Shown here: in pieces, positions 53,280-62,695 of the stretch
Numbering within the stretch: position 1 is the stretch's first letter
Layout of the letters: every line of letters starts with the position of its first letter
Assembly: GCA_945919075.1 (NCBI GenBank)
Contig: CAMEIX010000006.1
Location: 1 to 64,000, forward strand
Source of the DNA: an uncultured Lachnospiraceae bacterium
Lineage (GTDB): Bacteria > Bacillota > Clostridia > Lachnospirales > Lachnospiraceae
Direction: 5' to 3'
DNA length: 64,000 nucleotides
Notes under the pieces: model-generated
Database searches by the model: none
The model's input: the letters and a program-made list of their open reading frames with translations, nothing else
What the model was told of the DNA's origin: nothing
Made by a program: the position numbers and the translations under genes

Positions 53280-55508
53280 ATGAAAAATAGTAAAGCAATC
53301 AAAATTTTCGTTAATATGCTCCTTCTTTTATCCACGGTGTTATTATGTGCCTGTTCCGAGGAAATCCCATATAAAAATGCAAAAAATTATAATCGGTTTC
53401 AAAAGCAGACAGTGGAACTTACACCAAGTGCTAAAGATGTACATGATATGGAGTTGTTATGTGCCAACGAGTCGCAAATGATATACATGGAATGGCTTCT
53501 GATAGAGAAGGAAGGTACTTATGATTACAATACGAGGTTTTATTTGTACGATTATAATACCGGAAAAAGCAGACCGATAGAATTGGAGGGCCTAATACAA
53601 GGGGCTACCCTTTATTATGCTTGTTTTTATGATGAGAATGCACTGGTTGTGTCAGACAGAACCAGACATACTATCTATTTGTATGATGAAAATTTGCATT
53701 TGATTGAAAAGAAGGAATTGCAGGATATAAAATTTCCTGATGGAAATAATTATCTGGAAGAAAGTAATATAGAATCTCTATATTGTGATGATCATTACAT
53801 CTATTTTACCAGTTATGGTTCTTTATACATTTTAGACATGGAGCTAAATGGTGTTTATGCTGATGAGAGAACCGGAAGGGGCTTTACGATTCTTCCCAAT
53901 AAATACAAAAATACAATATTTGAATTTTGGGGAAAGTTTTATACTTTTGATCCAAATAAGAAGGCTATCATACCCCAAAAGGGCTATGAAAGATTAAAGG
54001 ACTGGGATTTCGGACGAATATATGAGGGGGATGCAACATACGACTGTTATTTCTTCGATGACAATAATACTTTGAGCGATACCGTGTGGGACAATGGTTT
54101 GTTTGGATTAAAGGATGGAAAAATTTATCAGATATTTGGATTTGATGAAATGGATATTTCTACTATAAGGGTTTGCTATGGGTGTGGTATATCGGATGGT
54201 GAAAAGGGATATCGACTGATTTGTTTATCAAGTGATGGAAAACGGTTGCAGATAATTCATCTGACTCCCTCTAAAAAAGCAATGAATTATGCAGCAGATA
54301 ATGGGAAAAAGCAGGTGGATTTTGGATGTATGTATCTGTCCGGACAAATGCAGAACGTGATAAATGATTTTAATGCAGATTCTACTGAATATAAGATAAA
54401 TATAGTTAATTATTTGAGTAAATACGATAATTATGATGAGGCGTTGCTACATTTTAAGCTGGACATTTTAGATGGAAACAAATTGGATATGATTTGTCTG
54501 TATGGACTGGATCCGGATACCCTCATGGAAAAAGGTCTGTTACAGGATTTAAATGAATATTTCCTAAGTAGCAAGGTGGTTACAAAGGATGACTTTACAG
54601 AGGCTTTTCTGGATATTGTCACCGATGAAACGGGTAAGATTTATTACTTGTACCCCAGTTATATGATTACCGGATTTGTAAGCGAAGATACTATAGATTT
54701 TTCTGACTTAACAGAAAAAATAAACCTGCTTAAGGAGGATAAACTATATTTTGGCGAGTGTAATTCCAGAATGCTTTTATCCAATATATTACGGTATTCA
54801 GGGAAACGTTATGTGGATGTGGAAAATGGTGAGGTTCATTTTAAAGAAAAAGATTTTCAGTCGCTGCTTCAGTTAATCAAAGCGCAAAAGAGTGTTTCTG
54901 TAGAGGATGTGGAGGCAAATACCATGTTTTGCAAGGGGGAAGCTCATGCGATACAGGCAGAAATCCTAAATCCTTATTGGTATTTCTATTATGAAAAAAT
55001 ATTTGGAAAGAATTTTCATGTTACCACACCCGGTTATGATGGGGCTGTTCTCTGGGAACAATATAATACTTTGGGAGTGATTTCTTCATCAAAGGATAAA
55101 GAGGGGGCATATGCGTTATTTGAATATCTTTTTAGTCCCAATGTCTATAGTGCTAATTTTTCTTATGATGGATTTCCGGTCTTGAAGACGTGCTGGGATA
55201 ATTGGGAGACCAAAATACTGGCAACCGAAAAATATATAGATGCCTATGGACAATATCATATACCTCAAAACAGAACATTGGGATATGCAGAGGGGCAGTG
55301 TATCATTGAGGTGGGAAGTATATCAGAAAATGCCGTAAAGCAAATGAGAGAGGTTACGGAGAAAGCAGTTTATATTAAGCCTTTGTCCTATGAGTATATA
55401 AATATTATCACAGAAGAGGCAGATGCTTATTTTTTGGATCAGAAAAGTCTGGAAGATACCTGTGATATTATAGAGCAGAGAATGAAAATGGCTCTTGCAG
55501 AGCAATAA
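53280..55508 (+). CDS. large lipoprotein with a solute-binding-protein-like half
   Basis: 742 residues. Lipobox LCAC (Cys at about 25) shows membrane anchoring. Residues about 50-340 are a beta-rich part (propeller-like, with repeated 'YLYDYNTG', 'YLYDENLHL'), and about 350-740 resemble extracellular sugar-binding proteins of ABC systems ('MQNVINDFNADSTEYKINIVNYL'). No permease is adjacent. The two-part layout is unusual for a binding protein. Function is not proven. Confidence 0.72.
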   Translation: MKNSKAIKIFVNMLLLLSTVLLCACSEEIPYKNAKNYNRFQKQTVELTPSAKDVHDMELLCANESQMIYMEWLLIEKEGTYDYNTRFYLYDYNTGKSRPIELEGLIQGATLYYACFYDENALVVSDRTRHTIYLYDENLHLIEKKELQDIKFPDGNNYLEESNIESLYCDDHYIYFTSYGSLYILDMELNGVYADERTGRGFTILPNKYKNTIFEFWGKFYTFDPNKKAIIPQKGYERLKDWDFGRIYEGDATYDCYFFDDNNTLSDTVWDNGLFGLKDGKIYQIFGFDEMDISTIRVCYGCGISDGEKGYRLICLSSDGKRLQIIHLTPSKKAMNYAADNGKKQVDFGCMYLSGQMQNVINDFNADSTEYKINIVNYLSKYDNYDEALLHFKLDILDGNKLDMICLYGLDPDTLMEKGLLQDLNEYFLSSKVVTKDDFTEAFLDIVTDETGKIYYLYPSYMITGFVSEDTIDFSDLTEKINLLKEDKLYFGECNSRMLLSNILRYSGKRYVDVENGEVHFKEKDFQSLLQLIKAQKSVSVEDVEANTMFCKGEAHAIQAEILNPYWYFYYEKIFGKNFHVTTPGYDGAVLWEQYNTLGVISSSKDKEGAYALFEYLFSPNVYSANFSYDGFPVLKTCWDNWETKILATEKYIDAYGQYHIPQNRTLGYAEGQCIIEVGSISENAVKQMREVTEKAVYIKPLSYEYINIITEEADAYFLDQKSLEDTCDIIEQRMKMALAEQ

Positions 55509-55540
55509 TTGGAAACACTTAAAATTTAAAAGAGGAAAAT

Positions 55541-55573
55541 AAAAAAAGAACTGATATTCTCAGTTCTTTTTTT
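55541..55573. terminator. bidirectional terminator between the lipoprotein and tRNA-Trp
   Basis: AAAAAAAGAACTGA pairs with TCAGTTCTTTTTTT around TATTC. Both strands end in T runs, so it serves the plus-strand lipoprotein and the minus-strand tRNA. Confidence 0.88.
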
Positions 55574-55575
55574 AG

Positions 55576-55646
55576 CAGGGGAAGAGGGGATCGAACCCCC
55601 GTTTACGGTTTTGGAGACCGCCGCACTACCGCTGTACTATTCCCCT
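55576..55646 (-). tRNA. tRNA-Trp (anticodon CCA)
   Basis: On the minus strand the sequence folds into a 71-base cloverleaf. Acceptor arm AGGGGAA pairs with TTCCCCT, the anticodon loop reads CTCCAAA, and the T loop is GGTTCGATCC-type. The 3' CCA is not encoded. Confidence 0.95.
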
Positions 55647-55664
55647 ATTTGCTCAACGAAATGT

Positions 55665-55694
55665 ATTATAGCATAGGTCTGAAGAAAAACGCAA
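55665..55694 (-). promoter_or_regulatory. promoter of tRNA-Trp
   Basis: Read on the minus strand, TTGCGT (55694-55689) and the consensus box TATAAT (55670-55665) are 18 bases apart and 18 bases before the tRNA. Confidence 0.7.
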
Positions 55695-55747
55695 GCATAA
55701 AATGAAAAAAAATATAGAATCTTCTGTCAAAATGTAATATACTGATT

Positions 55748-56299
55748 TTACAACATATTGATTACAGCCAGTAAAATCAGGATAATTCCGCCTGCTCGGG
55801 AGAAAAATCCCGGAAGCTTTGAAGCAGAATGCTTACCGAGAACGGAACCGGTAAAGAGAAACAATCCGTTAAGGAGCATGGAAAAAATCAGGACAGCAGT
55901 TTTATTCACAGACCCCATGGCAACACCGATTCCTACGGCCCCTCCGTCTATGGAAAGGGCAATGGAAAGCAGGACTGCTTCGGAAGCGGAAATGTTTAAG
56001 GAACCATCCTTATCCGCATTGCCCGAGGTTTCGGGATGAATCAGCTTCAGGATTCCGAATATAAACAGGATAGTGCTGCACAGCAGGGTGGTAAGATAGG
56101 AAGGAATAACGAGGCAAAGCAGTCCGCCGAAGAAAAGGGCAAGACCGGTGATAAGACCGCTTACAATTTCAATGATACAGGCGGATAGCCAGGGAATCCT
56201 GATTTTATGGATACCATAGGAGAAAGCAACAAAAAAGGCATCGGCAGAAATGGAAAGGGCAACGAGGAAGGCTTCGGGAAGAGTGGCAGGAGAAGGCAT
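55748..56299 (-). CDS. ytaF: MntP/YtaF-like membrane protein
   Basis: 183 residues with about six membrane segments in two repeats. 'ALSISADAFFVAFSYGIHKI' and 'ALSIDGGAVGIGVAMG' carry the intramembrane Asp residues of the MntP/YtaF family. YtaF proteins are tied to sporulation in Bacillus; MntP proteins export manganese. It is one of two genes on this strand in the core region. Sub-family choice is inference. Confidence 0.7.
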   Translation of the reverse strand: MPSPATLPEAFLVALSISADAFFVAFSYGIHKIRIPWLSACIIEIVSGLITGLALFFGGLLCLVIPSYLTTLLCSTILFIFGILKLIHPETSGNADKDGSLNISASEAVLLSIALSIDGGAVGIGVAMGSVNKTAVLIFSMLLNGLFLFTGSVLGKHSASKLPGFFSRAGGIILILLAVINML

Positions 56300-56380
56300 A
56301 AGCGTCCCTTTTTCTTTTTACTGCATTATATTCCGAAAAAAAAGCATGGTGCATGCCAGGAAGGAAATAGGGATAATCCC

Positions 56381-56860
56381 ATGAAATATGAATATATGTC
56401 ACCCGTGGGCAGATTATGCATCCAAACGGATGGAGAGTACATTACCGGACTTGGAATCGATTATGAAACGGAAACTGCTGCAGGTACTCCACCGGAAATT
56501 GTAATATAACTGAAAAAAGAGCTGGATGAATACTTTGCGGGAAAGAGAAAGCGTTTTACCGTGAAGACCAGAACAAGCGGAACACCCTTTCAGGAGAATG
56601 TTTGGGCCGCACTCAGGACCATTCCCTATGGAGAGGTCAGAAGTTACAAGGATATTGCGGTACAGATTGGAAACGAAAAAGCATGCAGGGCAGTTGGAGG
56701 GGCCAACAATAAAAATCCACTGCTTTTGCTCAATCCCTGTCACCGGGTGGTGGGTGCGGACGGAAGCCCGGTGGGATTTGCCTGCGGGGTGGAAATAAAA
56801 GAAAAATTGCTTTTGTTAGAAAGAACAAACGGGAGAGAAGATGGAACAGAAATTATATGA
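56381..56860 (+). pseudogene. ogt: methylated-DNA-protein cysteine methyltransferase, with a nonsense codon
   Basis: Read through, the 159-codon frame is a complete Ogt: 'MSPVGRLCIQTDGEYITGLG', the 'GTPFQENVWAALRTIPYGEV' helix region, and the active site PCHRVV. An in-frame TAA at 56507-56509 stands where a Gln codon (CAA) would fit, one base away. The frame is the same on both sides. The N-terminal domain is cut off, so repair of O6-methylguanine by this copy is doubtful; restart at a downstream codon is possible. Overlaps the next gene by 20 bases. Confidence 0.82.
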
Positions 56861-57470
56861 ATTGCAGGATATGGTAAAGGTGGGATGCGGCGGATGTATG
56901 GGCTGTTCCTCCTGCTGTGAGGGCATGGGAGACACCATTATTGTGGACCCTTATGACGCGTATCGTCTGACGGAAGGACTGAATCTGTCTTTTGAAGCCA
57001 TGCTGCAAAACGGACTTCTTTCCCTTCATGTGGAGGATGGTGTGATACTTCCGCATCTTACCATGAATGAAAATAACAGGTGCGTTTTCTTAAATGATGC
57101 GGGACGCTGCTCCATTCATGAATCAAGGCCGGGACTTTGCCGGATTTTCCCTTTGGGGAGGCAGTATAAGGATGGCAGAATATATTATTTCCTACTGGAT
57201 GAATGCAAGAAGTCCGGAAAAGTAAAGATGAAAGTGGAGAAGTGGATTGATACGAAACAGACCCGGGTGAATGAACAGTTTCTTCTGCGCTGGCATGATT
57301 ATATTAAGGCATTCAGAGGCTGTGCAAAAGAGAAAATCAGGGAAGAGGGCGGGGAGACCGTGATGAAACAAAAAAATATGCTGCTCTTACAGACTTTCTA
57401 CTTCACTCCCTACAGGGATGATTTTTATGAAGAATTTGAGGAGCGGTTAAATTATATGGAGAACCTGTAA
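56841..57470 (+). CDS. YkgJ-type cysteine cluster protein
   Basis: 209 residues. The cysteines in 'GCGGCMGCSSCCEGMG' and 'CVFLNDAGRCSIHESRPGLCR' form the YkgJ zinc or iron cluster pattern. The function of this family is not known. The start lies inside the end of the ogt frame. It is a single gene before the next promoter region. Confidence 0.85.
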   Translation: MEQKLYELQDMVKVGCGGCMGCSSCCEGMGDTIIVDPYDAYRLTEGLNLSFEAMLQNGLLSLHVEDGVILPHLTMNENNRCVFLNDAGRCSIHESRPGLCRIFPLGRQYKDGRIYYFLLDECKKSGKVKMKVEKWIDTKQTRVNEQFLLRWHDYIKAFRGCAKEKIREEGGETVMKQKNMLLLQTFYFTPYRDDFYEEFEERLNYMENL

Positions 57471-57592
57471 CAGAGTGGGACGAAGTATCAATTTTCGCAG
57501 ACAGAAAACTGAATTTTGCACTGATTTTACATGATTTTGTGTCAAAAACACGAGAATTTGGTAAAACTGTTACTGTACTTTTTAAAAATTTA

Positions 57593-57601
57593 TGATACAA
57601 T
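57593..57601 (+). promoter_or_regulatory. extended -10 promoter
   Basis: TGATACAAT, an extended -10 box, is eight bases before the start of the gene at 57610. No good -35 is present. With so short a leader the gene would be translated from a nearly leaderless message, or start slightly downstream. Confidence 0.45.
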
Positions 57602-57609
57602 GAAAATAC

Positions 57610-58095
57610 ATGAGTGTCACTTTTTATGGGGGAAAAGGTTTGGAACAGGATCTTACGTACAGAAGACAACTGATTATGGGGTATCAAAAAGAGCTGGAAC
57701 CTCTGATGCGTTATATGAACTGGCTGGAGGACAAGAATGGCAAAAAGGTCAGTTCCCTTTATAAGGGGGATAATGACAATACCATTTCGTTTCCGGTATA
57801 CGACGGTACTTTGCTTGCATTTGTAAAAGAAGCAGCGAAGACCAGTCTGATGGACAGAAACTATATGTATCTGTACAATCGGTATTCCATGCCGACTCCG
57901 AAGGATGAGCGCGAAAGAATTGAAAAGGTTACCATTAAGGATCTGGAAATCCTGCCCGGGGTTTTGTCCAAATATGTGCTTGGTGGTATGACGAAGGGGT
58001 ATGTGTGGCCGATTGCCGTAGAAGAGGGAATTTTTCTTGCCATCTTAAAAAAGATGAAAGAGTTGGAAACTCTCTGGTGTCAGCCGACTGTTTAA
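57610..58095 (+). CDS. uncharacterised 161-residue protein
   Basis: A soluble protein with 'YRRQLIMGYQKELEPLMRYMNWLEDKNG' and 'ILPGVLSKYVLGGMTKGYVWP'. No domain known to me. An alternative ATG at 57679 (MGYQ...) would suit the -10 box better. It is followed after 25 bases by a TetR gene and may be its partner. Confidence 0.6.
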   Translation: MSVTFYGGKGLEQDLTYRRQLIMGYQKELEPLMRYMNWLEDKNGKKVSSLYKGDNDNTISFPVYDGTLLAFVKEAAKTSLMDRNYMYLYNRYSMPTPKDERERIEKVTIKDLEILPGVLSKYVLGGMTKGYVWPIAVEEGIFLAILKKMKELETLWCQPTV

Positions 58096-58120
58096 TGAGG
58101 TATAACGGGAGTATTGGTTT

Positions 58121-58705
58121 ATGGGTGAAAAATCATTGCAAAAGAAAAAGTACATATTGGAGACTGCCCGTAAAGTCTTTATGCAGAAAGGCTTTAAGAA
58201 TGTTACCATGAAGGATATCGTAGAGGCCTGCGATATCAGTCGTGGCGGTCTTTATTTGTATTTTAGCAGTACCGAGGAAATTTTCCTGGAAGTTCTGCAT
58301 ATGGAAAGCGAACAGAGTGATGATGTATTTTCCGACAGTATCGGGGATGATGCTACAGCCGCGGATATTCTGGCATTTTTCTTGAACGAACAGAAAAAGG
58401 AATTGCTGCGAAAGCGGGACACCCTGACCATTGCCACTTACGAATACTATTTTGAAAGCAATGTACCCAAGAAAGAGAATATTTTAAAAATCCAGTTTGA
58501 TTCTGCGGTCAAAATTATCGAGAAGCTGATTCAGGCGGGAGTCATGAGCGGAGAATTTTCCTGTGAGGACTGTCTGGGAACCGCAAGAAATATTATGTAT
58601 GTTTTAGAGGGACTTAAGATATCTGCACAGACCAGAGGGGTTACGGCAGAAATGGTGGACAGGGAGTTAATGTTCATCTTAAAGGAACTGGGAATTAAAG
58701 AATAG
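58121..58705 (+). CDS. TetR/AcrR family regulator
   Basis: 194 residues, typical length. N-terminal helix-turn-helix 'KKYILETARKVFMQKGFKNVT' to 'ISRGGLYLYFSSTEEIF'. The effector domain is not assignable. Its target may be its own operon with the gene at 57610. Confidence 0.85.
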   Translation: MGEKSLQKKKYILETARKVFMQKGFKNVTMKDIVEACDISRGGLYLYFSSTEEIFLEVLHMESEQSDDVFSDSIGDDATAADILAFFLNEQKKELLRKRDTLTIATYEYYFESNVPKKENILKIQFDSAVKIIEKLIQAGVMSGEFSCEDCLGTARNIMYVLEGLKISAQTRGVTAEMVDRELMFILKELGIKE

Positions 58706-58710
58706 GTAAC

Positions 58711-58760
58711 AAGACAATGAATGCTTCAGGGGCAAAACTCTGGGGCATTATACTTGTCTT
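58711..58760 (+). terminator. hairpin between tetR and purL
   Basis: AAGACAA (58711-58717) pairs with TTGTCTT (58754-58760); inside, AATGCTTCAGG (58720-58730) pairs with CTGGGGCATT (58740-58749) with mismatches. A weak T tail follows. It is probably the terminator of tetR; a role in purL control is possible but unproven. Confidence 0.5.
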
Positions 58761-58798
58761 AAAATAAATAAACTTACGATATTCACAAGGAGGATATC

Positions 58799-61700
58799 AT
58801 GGGAAACGTTAGACGTATCTACGTAGAGAAAAAAGAGCCCTTTGCCGTTAAAGCCAAAGAGCTGCATGAGGAACTGAAAAATTATTTAGGGATTACCGGG
58901 CTCTCCAAGGTAAGGGAACTGATTCGCTATGATGTGGAAAATCTGAGCGATGAAACCTTTGAGAGGGCTTGTCATTTGGTATTTTCAGAGCCGCCTGTTG
59001 ATGATTTGTATGTGGAAACACCTACCCTTGCAGATGGGGACAGAGTGTTCAGTGTGGAATTTCTTCCCGGACAGTTTGATCAGAGAGCGGATTCCGCAGT
59101 CCAGTGCGTACGCTTCTTAAAAGAGGATGAAGATCCCATTATTCGTACTGCTGTAACTTATGTGATTTCCGGACATATTTCAGATGAGGAATTTGCTAAA
59201 ATCAAGTCTTATTGCATCAACCCGGTGGATTCGAGAGAAACCGGTATGGAAAAACCGGATACTCTGGTTACCGAGTTTGAAGAGCCGGCAGATGTTGTGA
59301 TTTTTGAAGGCTTTTGTGAGATGCCTGAGAAGGAACTTCGGGATTTATACGATTCCCTCGGACTTGCCATGACCTTTAAGGATTTCCTGCATATTAAGAA
59401 TTATTTTGCAAAGGAAGAGCACAGAGACCCTTCCATGACGGAAATCCGCGTGCTTGATACTTACTGGTCCGACCACTGCCGTCATACCACATTCTCCACA
59501 GAGCTTACGGACGTAGAATTTGAAGATGGATATTATAGAGCACCTATTGAAACTTCCTATCAGTCTTATCTGGATACCAGAGAAGAGATTTTTGCCGGTA
59601 GAGAAGATAAGTTTGTATGTCTGATGGATCTTGCGCTCATGGCAATGCGTAAGCTTCGTAAGGATGGCAAACTGGATGATATGGAACAGTCTGATGAAAT
59701 CAATGCCTGCTCCGTGGTAGTTCCCGTGGAAATGGATTACGGAAATGAAACCATTACGGAAGAATGGCTTGTGTTCTTTAAAAATGAAACCCATAACCAT
59801 CCTACGGAAATTGAGCCTTTTGGTGGAGCGGCTACCTGTCTTGGCGGTGCTATCCGTGATCCCCTTTCCGGGCGCGGTTACGTATATCAGGCAATGCGTG
59901 TAACCGGTGCGGCAGATCCTACTGTTCCGGTTGCCGATACCCTGCATGGAAAGCTTTCCCAGAAGAAACTGGTTCGCGGTGCAGCAGCGGGATATTCTTC
60001 CTATGGTAATCAGATTGGACTGGCTACCGGTTATGTAAAGGAAATTTATCATCCTGATTATGTGGCAAAACGTATGGAGATTGGTGCCGTAATGGGTGCC
60101 GCTCCAAGAAAGAATGTTATCAGGGAAACATCCGACCCGGGAGATATCATTATCCTCCTCGGTGGACGTACCGGTCGCGATGGCTGCGGTGGAGCAACAG
60201 GTTCTTCCAAGGTGCATACCGATACCTCCATTGAAACCTGTGGTGCAGAGGTTCAGAAAGGTAACGCGCCTACCGAACGTAAGATACAGCGTCTTTTCAG
60301 GAGAGAAGAAGTAAGTCGCCTGATTAAAAAATGTAATGACTTTGGTGCCGGCGGTGTTTCCGTTGCCATCGGAGAATTAGCAGACGGTCTGGTGGTAGAT
60401 CTGGATAAAGTTCCTAAAAAATATGCGGGCCTTGACGGTACCGAACTTGCCATTTCCGAATCCCAGGAACGTATGGCAGTAGTGGTTGACCCCAAAGATG
60501 TAGAGGAATTTTTGGGCTACGCCGCTGAAGAAAACTTAGAGGCAGTTGCAGTGGCAACCGTTACAAAAGAGCCCAGACTGGTGTTAAACTGGAGAGGAAA
60601 GGATATTGTAAATCTTTCCCGTGCATTCTTAGATACCAATGGCGCACATCAGGAAACCAGAGTATGCGTTGAAATTCCGAAGGAAGAAGATAATTATTTC
60701 AACAAGATTGCGGTTCCTGCGGTAGAAGAGAATCTGGAAAAAGAAGATGTAAAGGCAGCTTGGCTTTCTCTGCTTGCCGATTTAAATGTATGCTCCCAGA
60801 AGGGGCTTGTGGAAATGTTTGACTCCTCCATTGGTGCAGGTTCTGTGTTAATGCCCTATGGTGGTAAATACCAGCTTACCGAAACCCAGTCCATGGTAGC
60901 AAAGCTTCCTGTACTTCGCGGTAAGACGGATACCGTTACCATGATGAGTTACGGGTTTGACCCTTACCTGTCTTCCTGGAGCCCTTACCATGGTGCAGTA
61001 TATGCAGTGACGGAATCCATGGCAAAAATTGTGGCAGGCGGCGGTGATTATAAGAAGATCCGTTTTACCTTCCAGGAATATTTCAGACGTATGACCAGCG
61101 ATCCGAAACGTTGGAGCCAGCCTTTTGCGGCACTTCTTGGTGCTTATGACGCACAGATCGGTTACGGACTTCCTTCCATCGGTGGCAAGGATTCCATGTC
61201 CGGAACCTTTAATGATATTGATGTTCCTCCTACACTCGTATCCTTTGCCGTGGATATTGCAAAGGACAGCGATATTATTACTCCCGAACTGAAGGCGGCA
61301 GGAAATACCATTGTCCGTTTCAGCATCGAAAAGGATGAGTACGATATACCTGTTTATGAGAAGGTTATGGAGCTTTATGACAACATCAGAGGACTTATGC
61401 AGAAGGGAGTAATCGTATCCGCTTATGCATTGGATTCCAAGGGTGTTGCGGCCGCTGTTTCCAAGATGGCGTTTGGTAATAATCTGGGTGTGAAGATTGC
61501 AGAGGATATTTCTGCGGATGCATTATTTGAAAACGGACTTGGCGATATTGTAGCTGAAATTCCGGCTGATAAGCTGATTGTACTTACGGAGTCTGACATT
61601 GATTTTGATAAGATTGGTGTTGTCACCGATGAGGCACAGATTGTATACGGTGATGTGACCATCGATATGAAGGACGCTTTAAAGGCATGGAAAGGAACCT

Positions 61701-62599
61701 TGGAAAAGGTATTCCCTACAAAAGCGGTTCAGGATACCACACCTGTGGAAACTGGACTGTATCATAAGGAAGACATTTACATTTGCAAGAATAAGATTGC
61801 AAAGCCCACCGTATTTATTCCGGTGTTCCCCGGTACCAACTGTGAGTATGATTCCACCAAGGCATTTGAGCGTGCCGGTGCAAATGTGGTTACCAAGGTA
61901 TTTAAGAACCTTACCGCAGAGGATATCCGTGATTCCGTAGCAGAGTTTGAAAAGGCAATTGATCAGGCACAGATTATCATGTTCCCCGGTGGTTTCTCAG
62001 CCGGTGATGAACCCGATGGCTCCGCTAAATTCTTTGCAACCGCATTCCAGAATGAAAAGATGAAGGAAGCGGTCATGAAACTTTTGAACGAAAGAGACGG
62101 TCTTGCACTGGGTATCTGTAACGGTTTCCAGGCGCTCATTAAACTGGGACTGGTTCCTTTCGGCGAAATCGTAGGACAGACCGAGGATTCTCCGACTCTT
62201 ACCTTCAACACCATTAACCGTCATATTTCCAAGATGGTTTATACCAAGGTAGTTTCCGACAAATCCCCCTGGTTACGCGGTGCAAAATTAGGACAGACCT
62301 ATTGTAGCCCCGCATCCCACGGTGAAGGACGTTTCGTGGCAAAGAAGGAGTGGCTGGATAAACTGTTTGCCAATGGCCAGGTTGCTACCCAGTACGTAGA
62401 CATTGATGGTAATATTTCCATGGATGAGGAATGGAACGTAAACGGTTCCTATCTTTCCATCGAGGGTATCACTTCCCCTGACGGAAGATGCTTTGGTAAG
62501 ATGGCTCATGCAGAAAGAAGAGATAAATCCGTTGCAGTTAATATTTACGGCGAACAGGATCTCAAGATCTTTGAAAGCGGTGTAGAATATTTCAAATAG
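58799..62599 (+). CDS. purL: phosphoribosylformylglycinamidine synthase (single-chain)
   Basis: 1266 residues, the large fused PurL with PurS-like start, two AIR-synthase-like halves and a C-terminal glutaminase. 'GRGYVYQAMRVTGAADPTVPV', 'SKVHTDTSIETCGAEVQKGN', and the amidotransferase region 'MFPGGFSAGDEPDG' ... 'LALGICNGFQALIKLGLVPFG' with Cys in GICNG are clear. It makes FGAM from FGAR and glutamine. It stands apart from the purE-M-N-D operon. Confidence 0.96.
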   Translation: MGNVRRIYVEKKEPFAVKAKELHEELKNYLGITGLSKVRELIRYDVENLSDETFERACHLVFSEPPVDDLYVETPTLADGDRVFSVEFLPGQFDQRADSAVQCVRFLKEDEDPIIRTAVTYVISGHISDEEFAKIKSYCINPVDSRETGMEKPDTLVTEFEEPADVVIFEGFCEMPEKELRDLYDSLGLAMTFKDFLHIKNYFAKEEHRDPSMTEIRVLDTYWSDHCRHTTFSTELTDVEFEDGYYRAPIETSYQSYLDTREEIFAGREDKFVCLMDLALMAMRKLRKDGKLDDMEQSDEINACSVVVPVEMDYGNETITEEWLVFFKNETHNHPTEIEPFGGAATCLGGAIRDPLSGRGYVYQAMRVTGAADPTVPVADTLHGKLSQKKLVRGAAAGYSSYGNQIGLATGYVKEIYHPDYVAKRMEIGAVMGAAPRKNVIRETSDPGDIIILLGGRTGRDGCGGATGSSKVHTDTSIETCGAEVQKGNAPTERKIQRLFRREEVSRLIKKCNDFGAGGVSVAIGELADGLVVDLDKVPKKYAGLDGTELAISESQERMAVVVDPKDVEEFLGYAAEENLEAVAVATVTKEPRLVLNWRGKDIVNLSRAFLDTNGAHQETRVCVEIPKEEDNYFNKIAVPAVEENLEKEDVKAAWLSLLADLNVCSQKGLVEMFDSSIGAGSVLMPYGGKYQLTETQSMVAKLPVLRGKTDTVTMMSYGFDPYLSSWSPYHGAVYAVTESMAKIVAGGGDYKKIRFTFQEYFRRMTSDPKRWSQPFAALLGAYDAQIGYGLPSIGGKDSMSGTFNDIDVPPTLVSFAVDIAKDSDIITPELKAAGNTIVRFSIEKDEYDIPVYEKVMELYDNIRGLMQKGVIVSAYALDSKGVAAAVSKMAFGNNLGVKIAEDISADALFENGLGDIVAEIPADKLIVLTESDIDFDKIGVVTDEAQIVYGDVTIDMKDALKAWKGTLEKVFPTKAVQDTTPVETGLYHKEDIYICKNKIAKPTVFIPVFPGTNCEYDSTKAFERAGANVVTKVFKNLTAEDIRDSVAEFEKAIDQAQIIMFPGGFSAGDEPDGSAKFFATAFQNEKMKEAVMKLLNERDGLALGICNGFQALIKLGLVPFGEIVGQTEDSPTLTFNTINRHISKMVYTKVVSDKSPWLRGAKLGQTYCSPASHGEGRFVAKKEWLDKLFANGQVATQYVDIDGNISMDEEWNVNGSYLSIEGITSPDGRCFGKMAHAERRDKSVAVNIYGEQDLKIFESGVEYFK

Positions 62600-62622
62600 T
62601 TAATATTCAAGATATAAAAGTT

Positions 62623-62658
62623 AAGCGAGGCAGTTTCGGCTGTCCCGCTTTTACTTTT
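62623..62658 (+). terminator. terminator after purL
   Basis: AAGCGAGGCAG (62623-62633) pairs with CTGTCCCGCTT (62640-62650), followed by TTACTTTT. Confidence 0.8.
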
Positions 62659-62695
62659 CGTATGGGGAAAATCAGGAAAAAGGAGTGAAAATATC

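Noticed and set aside
58711..58760. Hairpin before purL as a purine riboswitch
   Set aside because: Too short and without the known junction and loop-loop motifs of purine riboswitches.
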